NCBI GenBank assembly: GCA_003116975.1
Contig: BGKB01000017.1
Coordinates: 891,569-955,568, forward strand
Direction of reading: 5' to 3'
DNA from: Aurantiochytrium sp. KH105
Taxonomy: Eukaryota; Sar; Bigyra; Thraustochytrida; Thraustochytriidae
Length of the DNA stretch: 64,000 nucleotides
This document shows positions 20,401-30,035 of the stretch, one piece after another. Position numbers and translations under genes: made by a program. The notes beneath the pieces were generated by a model. That model ran no database searches. It worked only from the letters and a program-made list of their open reading frames with translations, and was not told the DNA's origin. Position 1 is the stretch's first letter; each line of letters opens with the position of its first letter.

Positions 20401-20591
20401 CGTCTGCATCTCCATTTGTTGGCCCTGGGCCTGTCGAGGAGATCCCGCCCACACCCACTGATGTGCGCCGTGCGACACATGCTGGTGATGCTGCGTATGC
20501 ACAGTACGGCTTTCGGACACCATCGGCACAGCCCGGGCCTCCGCCGCCTTCGATGCCTCCGCCGACGCCTCCCTTTGCGCGCCACCGCTGA
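17409..20591 (+). CDS. Sec7-like and double PH-domain protein (divergent ARF-GEF-like)
   Basis: Protein of 1060 residues from the ATG-ATG pair at 17409. Residues about 78-160 resemble the first half of a Sec7 domain (KPQEAVHLWAEAGVF, AKFLFSHEELDRRALWEFL, RLFDVRDRPLDEALREVF). The position of the catalytic glutamate finger (LPGEAQ in ARF-GEFs) reads SPSDA. A Ser/Arg-rich insert (about 180-290) splits it from a helical second half (about 295-440). A PH domain follows at about 463-620 (GYLWLPTL, ERRWVVLADWVLYVY), with a Ser/Arg insert, and a second PH at about 674-797 (GVLWIRK, ERYCSLLGKQMVV, VLWNNALTPLL). The C-terminus is acidic and then proline-rich. PH domains suggest binding to membrane phosphoinositides. 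Nucleotide-exchange activity is doubtful because the key Glu is replaced by Asp. Confidence 0.6.
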   Translation: MMLRAARGTPELVEGQARRCSCVAKTEADATQQEETTEAPERARLDHWHGHARVETATEGGGPDVRAFRLGKELFARKPQEAVHLWAEAGVFGAASPCDAAVAKFLFSHEELDRRALWEFLASSKPVLEAYVRLFDVRDRPLDEALREVFGALGVFASPSDALHNWGSRAPSSSRSWRRSLGKRSSTGSSASSSSAGSSRRSRRRSRRFSTSSNASRSVSFSRRLRRRASFSSSSHARSRPFDTHSGDTHNFPSPTTGESYADSPRSHFGPGDDMDGEAWRANESDALEHKRFACQTFADWYWSLNEDIVAAWLPSAKVVFALVIQLVSLSENRAAYLAPRTRYAASAGITSGGGSSIGSGGGVGASQARSPTRSAAVDAAASDFVETCQNVMMSLDAPNLRETMLVAMFRRVYAEPFGTPLRYILAAESTLSSLSLSSSFSSSTTSTFVSSPSPAELSHVAASGEGFCQGYLWLPTLDALPCPWERRWVVLADWVLYVYRSSREPGELLMIAPLSNVEPDLRAQGVYLEGRMKVALTKGALEAPEGTNQQRTRQTSNRPKRRPWYTRMFSLASPAPPASRAASRQQGSSMRGRGHGASPLIINSLEFVAQSPSDALRWLDAFRGGLHSPEGAKSAEFAANVERYCNEDEGHAARVSASASAHAKIMHDLEWANRRGEVTQGVLWIRKPAFRDDEVASGKQKETLDDLYSIRFTERYCSLLGKQMVVSKDSTSLDHHGVIDLSKLRMLVPTNHKWAKEQGLFPFELVNSELQVLCACAAPTLKDYVLWNNALTPLLPSKGKAAQPLQQQENQQTQEESEIDETGAVSSNESGLSSDDDEACSSEEEKLRALQETDGEEEEEEEEEKDEETKIGRVVSVGLEEGAAGASETANVETRDDPPSLASVPQTLEELTNAYASLIGKATALLNRDIDADLPQDTGVEHMTSPTSSPMMVPTPAPPSAPMPTPPAYDANGVIVDSLPKPDKKRRRENTPRAGAASASPFVGPGPVEEIPPTPTDVRRATHAGDAAYAQYGFRTPSAQPGPPPPSMPPPTPPFARHR

Positions 20592-20970
20592 TGGATTGCC
20601 ATTGTTCTCTTCGGGAATTGAACCGTCTGTACTTTGTCTGGCGCCACGAGACAATGCTCTGCCTTCGTATCCCCTAGCCGCTTTCTTTTTGTCATACCGA
20701 GTCAAACAGACTTTTGGGTGATGTTGTTGCACAGCCCAAGCTCCTGTCCCCGCCCCCTGCCCCCTCCCCCCTCAAAAAATAGAATTTCAAGTTATTTTTT
20801 TATTCAACGGTCATTTCTTAATTTTTGCAAATTGGAGCAAGAGCTTGTCGCCGGCGCGCGTGAAAAGGGACGCATGTGCATGTTCAATTTGCAGCCGTAG
20901 ACGGCATCTCACGCGGAACGTGTTGCAGAGTCCTTCGCGTGGAGAGACGACCACTTCGCAGACGAGCGCG
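20592..20970. other. Intergenic region
   Basis: The 379 bp between two plus-strand genes includes a C-rich run (about 20745-20775) followed by an AT-rich stretch (20776-20830) that may hold the 3' end of the first gene or the promoter of the next. No coding frame is supported. Confidence 0.55.
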
Positions 20971-23900
20971 ATGAGTCGAAGTAGAAGCAGGAGTGGTGGC
21001 GGCGGCAGCAGCGGCGGCGGTCGTGGTGAGGAGGACGCTTTTGTCGAGGGCGAGCGCGTGCTGGCCCACTTTCGCGGCAACCCGGAGGCCAAGACGTACC
21101 CAGGAGTGGTGAAGCGTGTCCATGACAATGGGAGACTTGATGTTGCCTACGACGACGGAGACTTTGACAAGGAACTCCGGCCACAATTGGTCCAACGCGA
21201 GAACCAAAGGCGCTCCGCGTCACGACGACCGTCTGTTGACACCTCCTCGCCATCAAAGCAAGGAACCAAAGGCAAAGTGCAAAAAAAGATGAACAACGAT
21301 GTGCTGGCGACAGGAGACAGGGTTCTGTGTCGATTTCGCGGCAAGGGGGACGAGTATCCTGGTACAATCGCCCGAATTCATCCTCGAACTGGGCGCATTG
21401 ACGTCAATTATGATGACGGGGACAAGGACGTCAATCTTGACATGTCTGCAGCGCGACCTCTTGACAAGAAGGGACCTACAAAGCGATCACCAGGACCTGG
21501 TGCAACGTCTGGTTCCAGTGCCGCTTCGGAATCAGGTTCTCAGTCTGAAGACGACGACGACGAGGAAGAAGAAGAAGACGAGGAAGAAGACGAGCTTCCT
21601 GCGTCACCACCCCACTTCAAAGTTGACATGCAGGTCATGGCCAGATTTCGAGGCAAGCATGACAGCAAGGAGTTCCCCGGCAAGATCGCCCGAGTTCATC
21701 GCAATGGAACACTCGATATTCAATACGACGATGGCGATGTCGATCGCCAACTTGACCCAAAGTTCGTAAGGCGCAAGCAACGCGTCGTAGAGACGGGACG
21801 AAATGACGACAACGCCAAGAGTTGCAAACTCGTGGAGATGCTGGCACGTGCCATTGCGAGCGGGGGCTCGCTGGCCCCTGGTGCTGCGGTCTTGGTGAGC
21901 CAGTCGGCTTTGGCGACGAAGGGACGAAGGCGTGCTCAACCGGGCGTCATTTCGGCCCTTGGTGCGTTGCACGGGACGTTTGATGTAACCTTGGACGAGA
22001 GCGGATCTACTATGCGCGACGTTCCAGCCAGAGACCTTGAACCCGATGAAGCTCGCGCGCTCACGTTGGCGCGGCTGCGAACAGTGCTCAAGAACGCTTG
22101 CCAGGACGCCGCTGCAAACGCGCTCTCGCGAGTAGGACTTTCCACGGCTCTGCGGGACGCGCTAAATATGACCGTGACGAAGCGAGACGCTGCGGCAGCC
22201 GTAGCACGTTTCCCATCGCGCAAGCCGTCCAGCGGCTCGGACTCTGCTGACAGTCTTGATGTCCGACAATTTCTTGCGGCTGTCAAGAGCACAGTTGCGA
22301 GCTTTCAAGATGCCAAAACGCGAAACAAAGCAGAGGAACCAGAGGTGGCTGCTGATCTTGCGCCGGCGAGCGTCGCTCTTCGACAGGCGCTGAGCGCGTG
22401 CATTCTTCAAGCGGGAGCCAAGGCCGCCAAAAAGTTGGTAGGCAACCACTTCAGTCTCGACGATTTTCGCGCCGCGCTCGAGAATCTCGGAGGAAGAAAA
22501 TCGCTTTTTGCAGCGGACGGACTTGCGTGGATTCATGCCGGGCTTGACCTTCGAGGCGACGACATGGTTGCCGGCGATCACATTTTCTACTACGCTTCAT
22601 GTATGAACGTGCATGTTCCGCAGACCGCCTCTGCTGCGCTCAATCGCGCCCGCGCGCACATGCACGGCAAAGAGGGCCTATCAAAAGTCTTGCGCGGGTT
22701 GCTCAAGGACTTTGAAAAGGTTGAAGGCGCCGTCGCGGATCGGCAGGTTGATTCAAAGACAGCTCGCACCCTTTTGCAGAGCGCTGGTCTGGACAAGAAG
22801 GATATCGAGGCGATTCTCAAGATCGATTTTGCCACCGCGCGCGAGTCGCTGGCCAAATCCAAACGCTCAAACAAGAAGGACGGGGAGAGCGATGGGTCGA
22901 GCAGCGACAGCAGCAGCGACAGCGACGGAGGAGATGCTCGTTCGACGCAGAAGCGGCAGGCGACGTCGCGGAAACTCTCCATTAATCAATGGCGCTTCAA
23001 GCGGAACGGGCCCAACAAGTTCTTCTTTGATGTCTTCATCGGCGCCATGGCAAGTCCTCCACTCGACGAAGCGCGCGTCCGACTTTGCGTACAACCTTTG
23101 TTCTTGGCATCCAACACGAAAGAGTGGCTCGCCAAGCTTGGCAAGAAAAAGGTTCTTACCGAAGCTACACTTTTCCAGCAGCTGGTTGATCGGTATGGAC
23201 TCACAGTCACGCCCGAGCTGTTGACGCATTGCGCGCAGCTTGGCGGCGCGCTTTCCGGCAAGTCGCAAGAGGAAGTTGCCGTCGACACGGGCAAATTGAA
23301 AAAGTGGCTGGTCAAGGCCCGCATGGTCGATGCAGGTGGACGCGCCGAGGCCCTTGGTCATCTTCGAAAGCACTTGGGTTCGACACGAAATCAGATCATC
23401 GCATTCTTTAATGCAAGCCATGGCGAAGAGGACGAACGCAAGGACGATGAAAGTGACAGTGGCCGCGTTGTAATTTCGCGCAAGGCATTTTGGGCTCTTC
23501 TTGAGGAGAAAAAGGCAAAATGCGCTCGTAAAACGCTTCTCGTCCGCGCTGCTCTCGAACACTTGGATGCCAAGAGGACCGGCGAAATTGACGTGCACGC
23601 CGCAGCCAAGCTCATCATCGATGCAAACGAGAGTGATGGAAAAGGTAAGCGGGAGTCTGGGTCAGAAAGCGAGAGCGGCGGGAGTTCTTCAGCAAGCGAA
23701 GACGATAGCAATGCAAGCGACAAATCTTCAGTGAACGCGGAAAGCGACTCGGACGCGGACTCGGATGCGTCCAAATCGAGTGGTTTGGTGACCTTATTTG
23801 GCGCCAAGCAGCGCAAAGAATTTCTTAAAGCTCTCGAGAAAAGACTCCCCAAGGGAGGAAAGGATCCCGCCAAAGCTTTGCGCAAAGCCTTGCAAGCAGC

Positions 23901-26900
23901 AAGTAGTAAAGGTCAAGGCAGTGACAGCGAGGATTTGGGAAGCGACGGTGAGAACGAGCATACGCAAAGGTCGCCTCGCAAAGTCAGAAACACGTCTAAA
24001 CCGAGTGGCCTCGCAAGCTTTCTTGGCAAAGACATTGGTCTCGACGGCGAGACTGCGCAAATGCTTTGCGTGCTCGTTGGATCGCACGGGCCCATCTCAC
24101 GTGACCAAAAGGCCATCGCTAGATTGGTGCATTTGACGCAATCACTTCGTGGACCGGGGGTGCCAAAAGCTGAGAGCCCGGCTGCGCTGGCGATTGACAA
24201 ACTTCGGAGGGCTGCAAATGCCCAGAACCAAGCAGCCTTGGCCAGCCAACACCACGGTCTTCTGGATGTTAACAAGTCGTTGAAGGCTCGCGTGAAGTCG
24301 CTGCTTCAAGCCAAGGCCCCAAAGTTGGCCACACGAGAGCACATTGCAGAGCTTTTAAACGGCGCGGATGAAGCTGCATTGGTACGTGACCTTGGCAAGA
24401 AGTACCGAATCAAAGTGCCCGGGAGTGCTCGCCTTGAGCTCTCCAAGCTAGACACGGCTCGTTCAGGAAAGATTGACGGCAAGAAGGCCATTGCAAGTGT
24501 AGCCAAAGCATTGGGAGCCAAAGTCGACAAGGTTCACTCCGAAGCAATTTGCAAACACTTTGCTGCCGCAGGCGCAGAAGAGGGCGCCGTGGATGCGGCG
24601 GCGCTGGCTGCAGCCTTGCAGCCGGAGACTTCGCGCGTAGATATTACGTTTGCCTTGCGACATTTGATGGAGGCCATTGATCTCTTTGCCGAGGGAAGTA
24701 GTTTGATAGACCTCGTCAATCAGCATGTAAAAGAGGGGAAAAGGGAGAAAAAGAATGCATCGACTGCGAAAACGATCAAGGAAGCTGTTTTTGTTCGTGC
24801 AATGTACGCCATGGGTGCAAATTTAACGCCTTCCGAGGTGTATGCACTTGCGACAATGCTCACGACAAAGAAAGCTGGTGATGGCATGGTGAGTCTCGCC
24901 GCACTCCGAAAGCTTGAGAAGGAGGCTCAGGATGCCAAGGCGAGAGACGAAGATGCATCGTCAGCATCATCGCAGAGCGAGGGAGAAGAGAACTCGTCCG
25001 CCTCGGATTCTTCCGATGAAGACGGCGATAACGACAAGGGGACAAGCGGTGCGTCGGATAGCGAGCAAGAATCAGACGAGGATAACAAGTCTACGATGCA
25101 ACGCTCGGTTAAGGGTTCGCGATGGTTCACAAATTTCCGAAAATCCCAGGGTGTCCCAAAGCCATCACGCAACGACGATGGCGTATCGTCCGATTCGGAC
25201 TCTGCAGGCGCCGAATCAGATACAGCGTCGGATGAGGACGACAGTCAAAGTGATGGAGAAAAGAGCGAGACTTCTCTTGCGCCGCAAAGAAAAGCTATTA
25301 TCTCTTCGAGCCTACGAAGCAAGCTTGCATCGCTCGACGCCAAGCGGAAGAAGGCCCTTGTTGGCCAACTGCGCAAAGCCTCTCGTGGTGGAAAGGGCTT
25401 TATTCCTCGCAAGACATGGACTGGCGCGTTGCTCAAGACGGCTCAGCTGTCCAAGAAGGAGACCAATGCTCTTGTCAGCGTTCTTGGTTACGGCGATCAA
25501 GGCGCAGCGCACGTCGAAGATCTTGTGTTTTTGTTGTTCAAGCCGCTTTCCAAGAGCTCTCGACGTGTGCTTGATAAAATACAGGCGCAACTTAGGGATC
25601 TCAGCAAGAAGAAGCAAGCAGCGCTTTTACAATCACTTCGCAAGAGTAAGGGGATCAGCAAGTCCTCAGCGCTGAAAAAGTCCTTGGAGGCTCACAAACT
25701 CAAGGCAGGCAATGAAAAGGCACTGGAACAAATTTGCGCGTACATGAGTCAACAGTCTTCTCCAGGCGCGTACCTCGCGGACATGATGTCCGCATCGTGC
25801 GACACGAAGCGTCTTGAAAAGAAGCTGCGGCAAGGGCTCAAGGGTCATGCGAGCAAGGGGAAGAAGAGGCTTGATCGCGAAGAGTTTTATACTTTTATGG
25901 ACCGCACGGGCGTTCCGCTTGGCGAGCACGAGCTCAGGTGCTTGTCGTTGGCAAGTCAAGTGGACGAGGAGGAGGAGGACGATGCGGAGATTTCTCTAAA
26001 GCTTGTTTCCGAGTTTGCGCGAGGCCGAGGGCGGCTTGGAATGAACACAGAAAATGAGAACGACGATTCGGAGGGTAGCGGAACCGAGGACTCGGATGCA
26101 AGCGTGTCGTCAAACGCTGGCGAGGAAGACGATCTCTCCGAGGAGGATGGGTCAAGTGCCGAGGAGGAGAGTGAAGATGATGATGACGATGAAAAGTCGG
26201 TTTTTTCAGAGGAAGACGAAGTCGATGAAGAGGCAAGCTTGTCGGGAGAAGGTAGCGTTGACGAGTCTGCTTCTGACGATCTCGCAAGCGTTGGGTCTTC
26301 CTCGTCCGAATCTGGAAGCTGGTCTGGGTCACGGCGGCCCAAGGATCGGCGCCGGCGGCGCTCAAGTTCAACACGGAATGGGGATGGTTCAAGTTCGAGT
26401 GAGGACGAAAGCGACGACAGTGTTGCGTCGCCCCAACATCGTCGAGCATCACGCGTGAGCAAACGCAAGAAGCAAAGTCCAGTGTTGGACGTACGATTCC
26501 AGCGCGCAATGGAGCGCTCGCTTCGTCGGGCTTTTGATGCGATCGATGCTCAAAACGCAGGTTCGGTGGACCAGCGAGATTTGGGTCGAGCAATGTTGGC
26601 CTTGGGGCACGAGTGCTCGGGTCGCAGTATTGCAAGGGAGGCGGGGCACAGCAAAGGAGACGACAAGTTTTCACGACGCGAGTTTGTCAAGATCGGTCTG
26701 CGACTGATGCGAGCTTCCGCACACAAGCTTGGCGCGGTGCGCAGCACGCAACTTCGAGAGGTTTTGGGTCGTGCAGACCGCGCGGGCACCGGGACGATTT
26801 CATCGCGAGAGTTCGCGGAGAGCATGCAGGTTGCATGCAAGGGCGAGCTCTCTCGAGAGGAGATCAAACTTCTCGTCCGTTTCGCAGATTCGGACCGGGA

Positions 26901-28521
26901 TGGGCAATTGAGCATTGCAGCGTTTTTAGAAACCCTGCAACGAGGCGGGCCATGGCCGCGTGCCGACAAGCGTACGCGTGCTGCGTTGTACAAGGTGATT
27001 CGGGGTCCTGTTCCGGATCCCATGGCGTACCTCAAGACTTTCGGCCGCACGCCAAGTAATTATCGTCCACCAGTGACACAGGAACTGAACAAGTCGCAAG
27101 AGCACACGGCCGAATCTGCATTGGTGGAACCCCTTGCTCACGATTCGCGTATCACAGAGGCGCAGGCGCAAGCGCAGGCGCACGTTTCAGACGGAACGCA
27201 GACGCTGCAGATTCAGCTTCGCGTTGCGCGGGGCATTCCGGTAATTGCGGACGACAAGCTTGCGCAGCGTGTGCTCGAGCGCCGCGCTCGCATTTGTCTG
27301 TGGCGCAAGCCGGCCTCCATTGTCCTCGGCGAGGACGGCGCATACGGTCGCCATGCGAGCAACTCGCACACGGGAAGTGACGACGACGAGAGGAGTTTTC
27401 TCGGCAGCGGCGAGGACATCGACGACGACGACGAGAATGGCAATGGAGGCGATGATGATGATGATGATGTCCATGCCCTCCGGCGCGAGCTGCAACGGCC
27501 TGCGAATACGCACTTGCGGTACGCGGGGAACTCGTACATTGCCCCGGCGGGGTGGGATCGCGCGCAAGAGGACGTGTGGCAATTCTCGAGCGCCCGGGGC
27601 GCGGACGACGTGCTCGTGCGCATCCCCGAGGGGCTGCGGGAGCTGTGCCGTGTGCGCGGCGAGAGCTTGGTGCTGCTCGTGGAGCTCTCGCTGCTCGTGG
27701 AGACGGGCGCGGACGATCGCGCGCCGCCCGTGGAGATGAGCTGCGGCTGGAGCGGCGTGGAGCTCGAGGACCTGGACCGCGCCTCGCACGAGGGCCGCGA
27801 GGTCCGCGCGGCGGTCTCGGGCGGGTCGCCGGCGTGCCCGTTCGACATCGCCAAGGACGACATCCTCGCGCGGCGGCGCGGCTGGCGCGCGCTGCGGCGG
27901 TCGCTGCGCAGCGGCGAGACGCGGCCGGAGCTGCGGCTGCGCAGCCAGGGCCTGCAGCGCGCCGGCCGGGCCCTGCGCGCGGCGCTGCGGATGCTGCCGG
28001 CGCCGTTCATCACGCCGCACGCCGCCGTGCCGCTGCTCAGGGTCTACATGGAGCTGCGCGCCGCCGCGCAGGCCGCGCGCGACGCCGCCCGCGGCGCGAA
28101 CGCGGGCGCGCGCGCGGCCCCGCTCGGGCGGCGCGCGCGCGCGCGCGCGGACGGCGATGCCGTGGAGTTCGCGCCGGTGCTGCGCATCCTGCCGCAGATC
28201 GCGCAGGACGCCGAGCTGCTGGCGCGGCTCGCGCGCAGGTGGCAGGCGTCCTCGCAGGGCGGCGTGCTCTCGCGCGACGCGCGGCGGCGGCGGGCGGCCT
28301 TCGCGCGCTGCGTGCTGAGCATGTGGCCCATGCTCTGCGCCGTGGAGCGCAGGGGCGACGCCCATCTGCTCTCGCCCACGGCGCGCAGGACGCGCCGCGC
28401 GGCCAAGCCCTCGGCGGACCACTTCTTCTCGGCCATCCCCGCGCCGGGCGCCAAGGGCCGCGACGCCGAGGCCTCCACGCTGCTCTTCCGCCCCTTCGAC
28501 ATCCGCGAGGCCACCTTGTGA
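20971..28521 (+). CDS. Giant Tudor-like / EF-hand protein with nephrocystin-1-like C-terminal domain
   Basis: Protein of 2516 residues from the ATG at 20971; the frame upstream lacks an ATG. Three Tudor/agenet-like units (about 24-75, 112-160 and 218-275) share FRGxxxxxxYPGxIxRxHxxGxxDxxYDDGD. A looser fourth may lie near 295-355. Then comes a very long helical region with repeated modules of the type 'LxxLDxxRxGxID' and intervening Ser/Asp/Glu-rich linkers, which look like degenerate EF-hand pairs. Clearer EF-hands are at about 1850-1990 (ADSDRDGQLSIAAFLETL). From about 2073 onward the sequence resembles the C-terminal domain of nephrocystin-1: a beta-rich part with CGW and GGSP, then helices RAGRALRAALRMLP and a terminal RPFDI. 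Nephrocystin-1 works at the ciliary transition zone. The last 1 kb is markedly more GC-rich than the rest. The protein may be a calcium-responsive ciliary-base scaffold (inference). Confidence 0.6.
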   Translation: MSRSRSRSGGGGSSGGGRGEEDAFVEGERVLAHFRGNPEAKTYPGVVKRVHDNGRLDVAYDDGDFDKELRPQLVQRENQRRSASRRPSVDTSSPSKQGTKGKVQKKMNNDVLATGDRVLCRFRGKGDEYPGTIARIHPRTGRIDVNYDDGDKDVNLDMSAARPLDKKGPTKRSPGPGATSGSSAASESGSQSEDDDDEEEEEDEEEDELPASPPHFKVDMQVMARFRGKHDSKEFPGKIARVHRNGTLDIQYDDGDVDRQLDPKFVRRKQRVVETGRNDDNAKSCKLVEMLARAIASGGSLAPGAAVLVSQSALATKGRRRAQPGVISALGALHGTFDVTLDESGSTMRDVPARDLEPDEARALTLARLRTVLKNACQDAAANALSRVGLSTALRDALNMTVTKRDAAAAVARFPSRKPSSGSDSADSLDVRQFLAAVKSTVASFQDAKTRNKAEEPEVAADLAPASVALRQALSACILQAGAKAAKKLVGNHFSLDDFRAALENLGGRKSLFAADGLAWIHAGLDLRGDDMVAGDHIFYYASCMNVHVPQTASAALNRARAHMHGKEGLSKVLRGLLKDFEKVEGAVADRQVDSKTARTLLQSAGLDKKDIEAILKIDFATARESLAKSKRSNKKDGESDGSSSDSSSDSDGGDARSTQKRQATSRKLSINQWRFKRNGPNKFFFDVFIGAMASPPLDEARVRLCVQPLFLASNTKEWLAKLGKKKVLTEATLFQQLVDRYGLTVTPELLTHCAQLGGALSGKSQEEVAVDTGKLKKWLVKARMVDAGGRAEALGHLRKHLGSTRNQIIAFFNASHGEEDERKDDESDSGRVVISRKAFWALLEEKKAKCARKTLLVRAALEHLDAKRTGEIDVHAAAKLIIDANESDGKGKRESGSESESGGSSSASEDDSNASDKSSVNAESDSDADSDASKSSGLVTLFGAKQRKEFLKALEKRLPKGGKDPAKALRKALQAASSKGQGSDSEDLGSDGENEHTQRSPRKVRNTSKPSGLASFLGKDIGLDGETAQMLCVLVGSHGPISRDQKAIARLVHLTQSLRGPGVPKAESPAALAIDKLRRAANAQNQAALASQHHGLLDVNKSLKARVKSLLQAKAPKLATREHIAELLNGADEAALVRDLGKKYRIKVPGSARLELSKLDTARSGKIDGKKAIASVAKALGAKVDKVHSEAICKHFAAAGAEEGAVDAAALAAALQPETSRVDITFALRHLMEAIDLFAEGSSLIDLVNQHVKEGKREKKNASTAKTIKEAVFVRAMYAMGANLTPSEVYALATMLTTKKAGDGMVSLAALRKLEKEAQDAKARDEDASSASSQSEGEENSSASDSSDEDGDNDKGTSGASDSEQESDEDNKSTMQRSVKGSRWFTNFRKSQGVPKPSRNDDGVSSDSDSAGAESDTASDEDDSQSDGEKSETSLAPQRKAIISSSLRSKLASLDAKRKKALVGQLRKASRGGKGFIPRKTWTGALLKTAQLSKKETNALVSVLGYGDQGAAHVEDLVFLLFKPLSKSSRRVLDKIQAQLRDLSKKKQAALLQSLRKSKGISKSSALKKSLEAHKLKAGNEKALEQICAYMSQQSSPGAYLADMMSASCDTKRLEKKLRQGLKGHASKGKKRLDREEFYTFMDRTGVPLGEHELRCLSLASQVDEEEEDDAEISLKLVSEFARGRGRLGMNTENENDDSEGSGTEDSDASVSSNAGEEDDLSEEDGSSAEEESEDDDDDEKSVFSEEDEVDEEASLSGEGSVDESASDDLASVGSSSSESGSWSGSRRPKDRRRRRSSSTRNGDGSSSSEDESDDSVASPQHRRASRVSKRKKQSPVLDVRFQRAMERSLRRAFDAIDAQNAGSVDQRDLGRAMLALGHECSGRSIAREAGHSKGDDKFSRREFVKIGLRLMRASAHKLGAVRSTQLREVLGRADRAGTGTISSREFAESMQVACKGELSREEIKLLVRFADSDRDGQLSIAAFLETLQRGGPWPRADKRTRAALYKVIRGPVPDPMAYLKTFGRTPSNYRPPVTQELNKSQEHTAESALVEPLAHDSRITEAQAQAQAHVSDGTQTLQIQLRVARGIPVIADDKLAQRVLERRARICLWRKPASIVLGEDGAYGRHASNSHTGSDDDERSFLGSGEDIDDDDENGNGGDDDDDDVHALRRELQRPANTHLRYAGNSYIAPAGWDRAQEDVWQFSSARGADDVLVRIPEGLRELCRVRGESLVLLVELSLLVETGADDRAPPVEMSCGWSGVELEDLDRASHEGREVRAAVSGGSPACPFDIAKDDILARRRGWRALRRSLRSGETRPELRLRSQGLQRAGRALRAALRMLPAPFITPHAAVPLLRVYMELRAAAQAARDAARGANAGARAAPLGRRARARADGDAVEFAPVLRILPQIAQDAELLARLARRWQASSQGGVLSRDARRRRAAFARCVLSMWPMLCAVERRGDAHLLSPTARRTRRAAKPSADHFFSAIPAPGAKGRDAEASTLLFRPFDIREATL

Positions 28522-29479
28522 TGAACGAACGAACGTCAGGCCCCGTCGATGCGCAGTTTGATCTGCTTGCAGTTGTTGCTGGCGGGCTTGCAAGGTGTTA
28601 TAGGCAGCGTCGCAGTGTCACAGGAACGCGTCACAGGAATGTCCCGAGAAGGGCATGTGGCTGGCAAGGCAGGCAGGCGAGGCAGGCAGGCAGGCAGAGC
28701 AAGGGACCCAGCCCTTGGCAGCTTGACGGCGGTTATTCGTCGATGACGAACGCGATGTCGAGTCAGATTTTAGATAACTAGCACGACCAACCAAGCACCG
28801 CTTCGTTGATACGAAGCGTCATCAAATTACTATCATATGATTTTCTAAGCCCCTTCGCAGTACTACTTTTTTTTCGAGTCGCCCAATAGGCTTGACTCCC
28901 AGCTTGCTCGCGCTTACCTGCACTCGCCTGACGAACCGCACGTTGCGATGCCCTCAACCACTCGTTCGCCGCAGTGGCCCTGGGACCGGAGACCCCTGGT
29001 CGCTGTCAAGCATACTCGGATTCGATTTGAGGGGCTGCCGGCCGTTGGCATGGACCATGACGAGTCCGGCGCGTCGATCGCCGCTCCCCTTCACGAGTGA
29101 ACCCACAACGCCTTGCGACGTTTCATTCCCCAAGATCGGCCATCTTCCATTCCACGGAGGCACGGACCCGTCCCCTCTTCCGCGCCCACTTTCCAGAGCC
29201 TTTGCTCTAGATCAACATCTGCCAGCCGATTCCGCCGCCGCCACTGCCAGGCCACGGCTGCTGCCTGCGCTGCGGCTAGCTAGCTGCCGAGGCTCGTCGC
29301 CTCGCACTCGCTTCGCAAATCGTCGGCTTTGGCGAGGATCGCGGCCCGCGTCGCTGTCGCGTTGACGACGAGGAAGTGGAGGAGGAGGAGAGAAGAGAGG
29401 GGAGAGCCAGCGAAGAGAGACGCGGCCCTCAACTCGCCCGTCGGTCGCGCCTGGCTTCTCGCGAGACTGACCGCCTTAC

Positions 29480-29520
29480 TTTGCTTGCTTGCTTGCTTGC
29501 TTGCTTGCTGGCTGGCTGGC
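29480..29520. repeat. CTTG/CTGG tetranucleotide microsatellite
   Basis: About seven CTTG units followed by three GGCT units in the upstream region of the ABC transporter. Confidence 0.9.
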
Positions 29521-29900
29521 GCGGGAGAGCGGGCGCGAGCGAAGAGTGGATGAATGAGCGGATGAATAGATGGATGGGTCGATGGATCGATCGATGAATT
29601 GAGTGCAGAGACGGCACTGCAGCCTGTTTGAACAGCACACACTTCTCTGGGACAAGCTCATGTTCCGGCTGGAAACACTTTGTGAAAAAGAGCTTTAAAG
29701 TCTCGAGAGATTCGCTCGGAATGTGAAACGGCCGCAGCTTTGGGTAGTAGTTTGAGGGGCTGCTGGCTGCAGGGCTGGCCGGCTGGCTAGCGCACCTGGC
29801 TGGATTTGAGCTTCGAAGTATGCCCGTGCGCAGTTGAGGGAAAGTGAGGGAGAGCAGAATGGGAAACATTGAGGAGGCGCGCGCGTTGGTCCAAGCACCT

Positions 29901-29903
<3 letters not shown>

Positions 29904-29940
<37 letters not shown>
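29904..29940. repeat. CAG trinucleotide microsatellite
   Basis: An uninterrupted (CAG)12 tract, probably in the 5' leader of the ABC transporter gene. Confidence 0.95.
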
Positions 29941-29943
<3 letters not shown>

Positions 29944-30035
29944 GAGGAGGATCAATCGTCCGCAACTCGAGACGCAAACCCAAAACTCGACACATAGTAG
30001 GCCCATACTACTACCCCGCTCTTGCGTGAACGAGA

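Larger units (their letters stand above)
28522..30035. other. Intergenic region with clustered microsatellites
   Basis: This 1.5-kb spacer holds a GGCA tract (28663-28698), a CTTG tract (29480-29520), GATG/GATC tracts (29545-29599) and a CAG tract (29904-29940) that ends about 95 bases before the ABC transporter ATG. Short open frames are compositional. No gene or RNA was recognised. Confidence 0.55.

Noticed and set aside
27187..28593. 468-residue minus-strand and 409-residue plus-strand frames over the 3' end of the giant gene
   Set aside because: These are Arg/Ala-rich shadows caused by very high GC; the plus-strand frame that continues from the Tudor/EF-hand part carries the nephrocystin-like signal.
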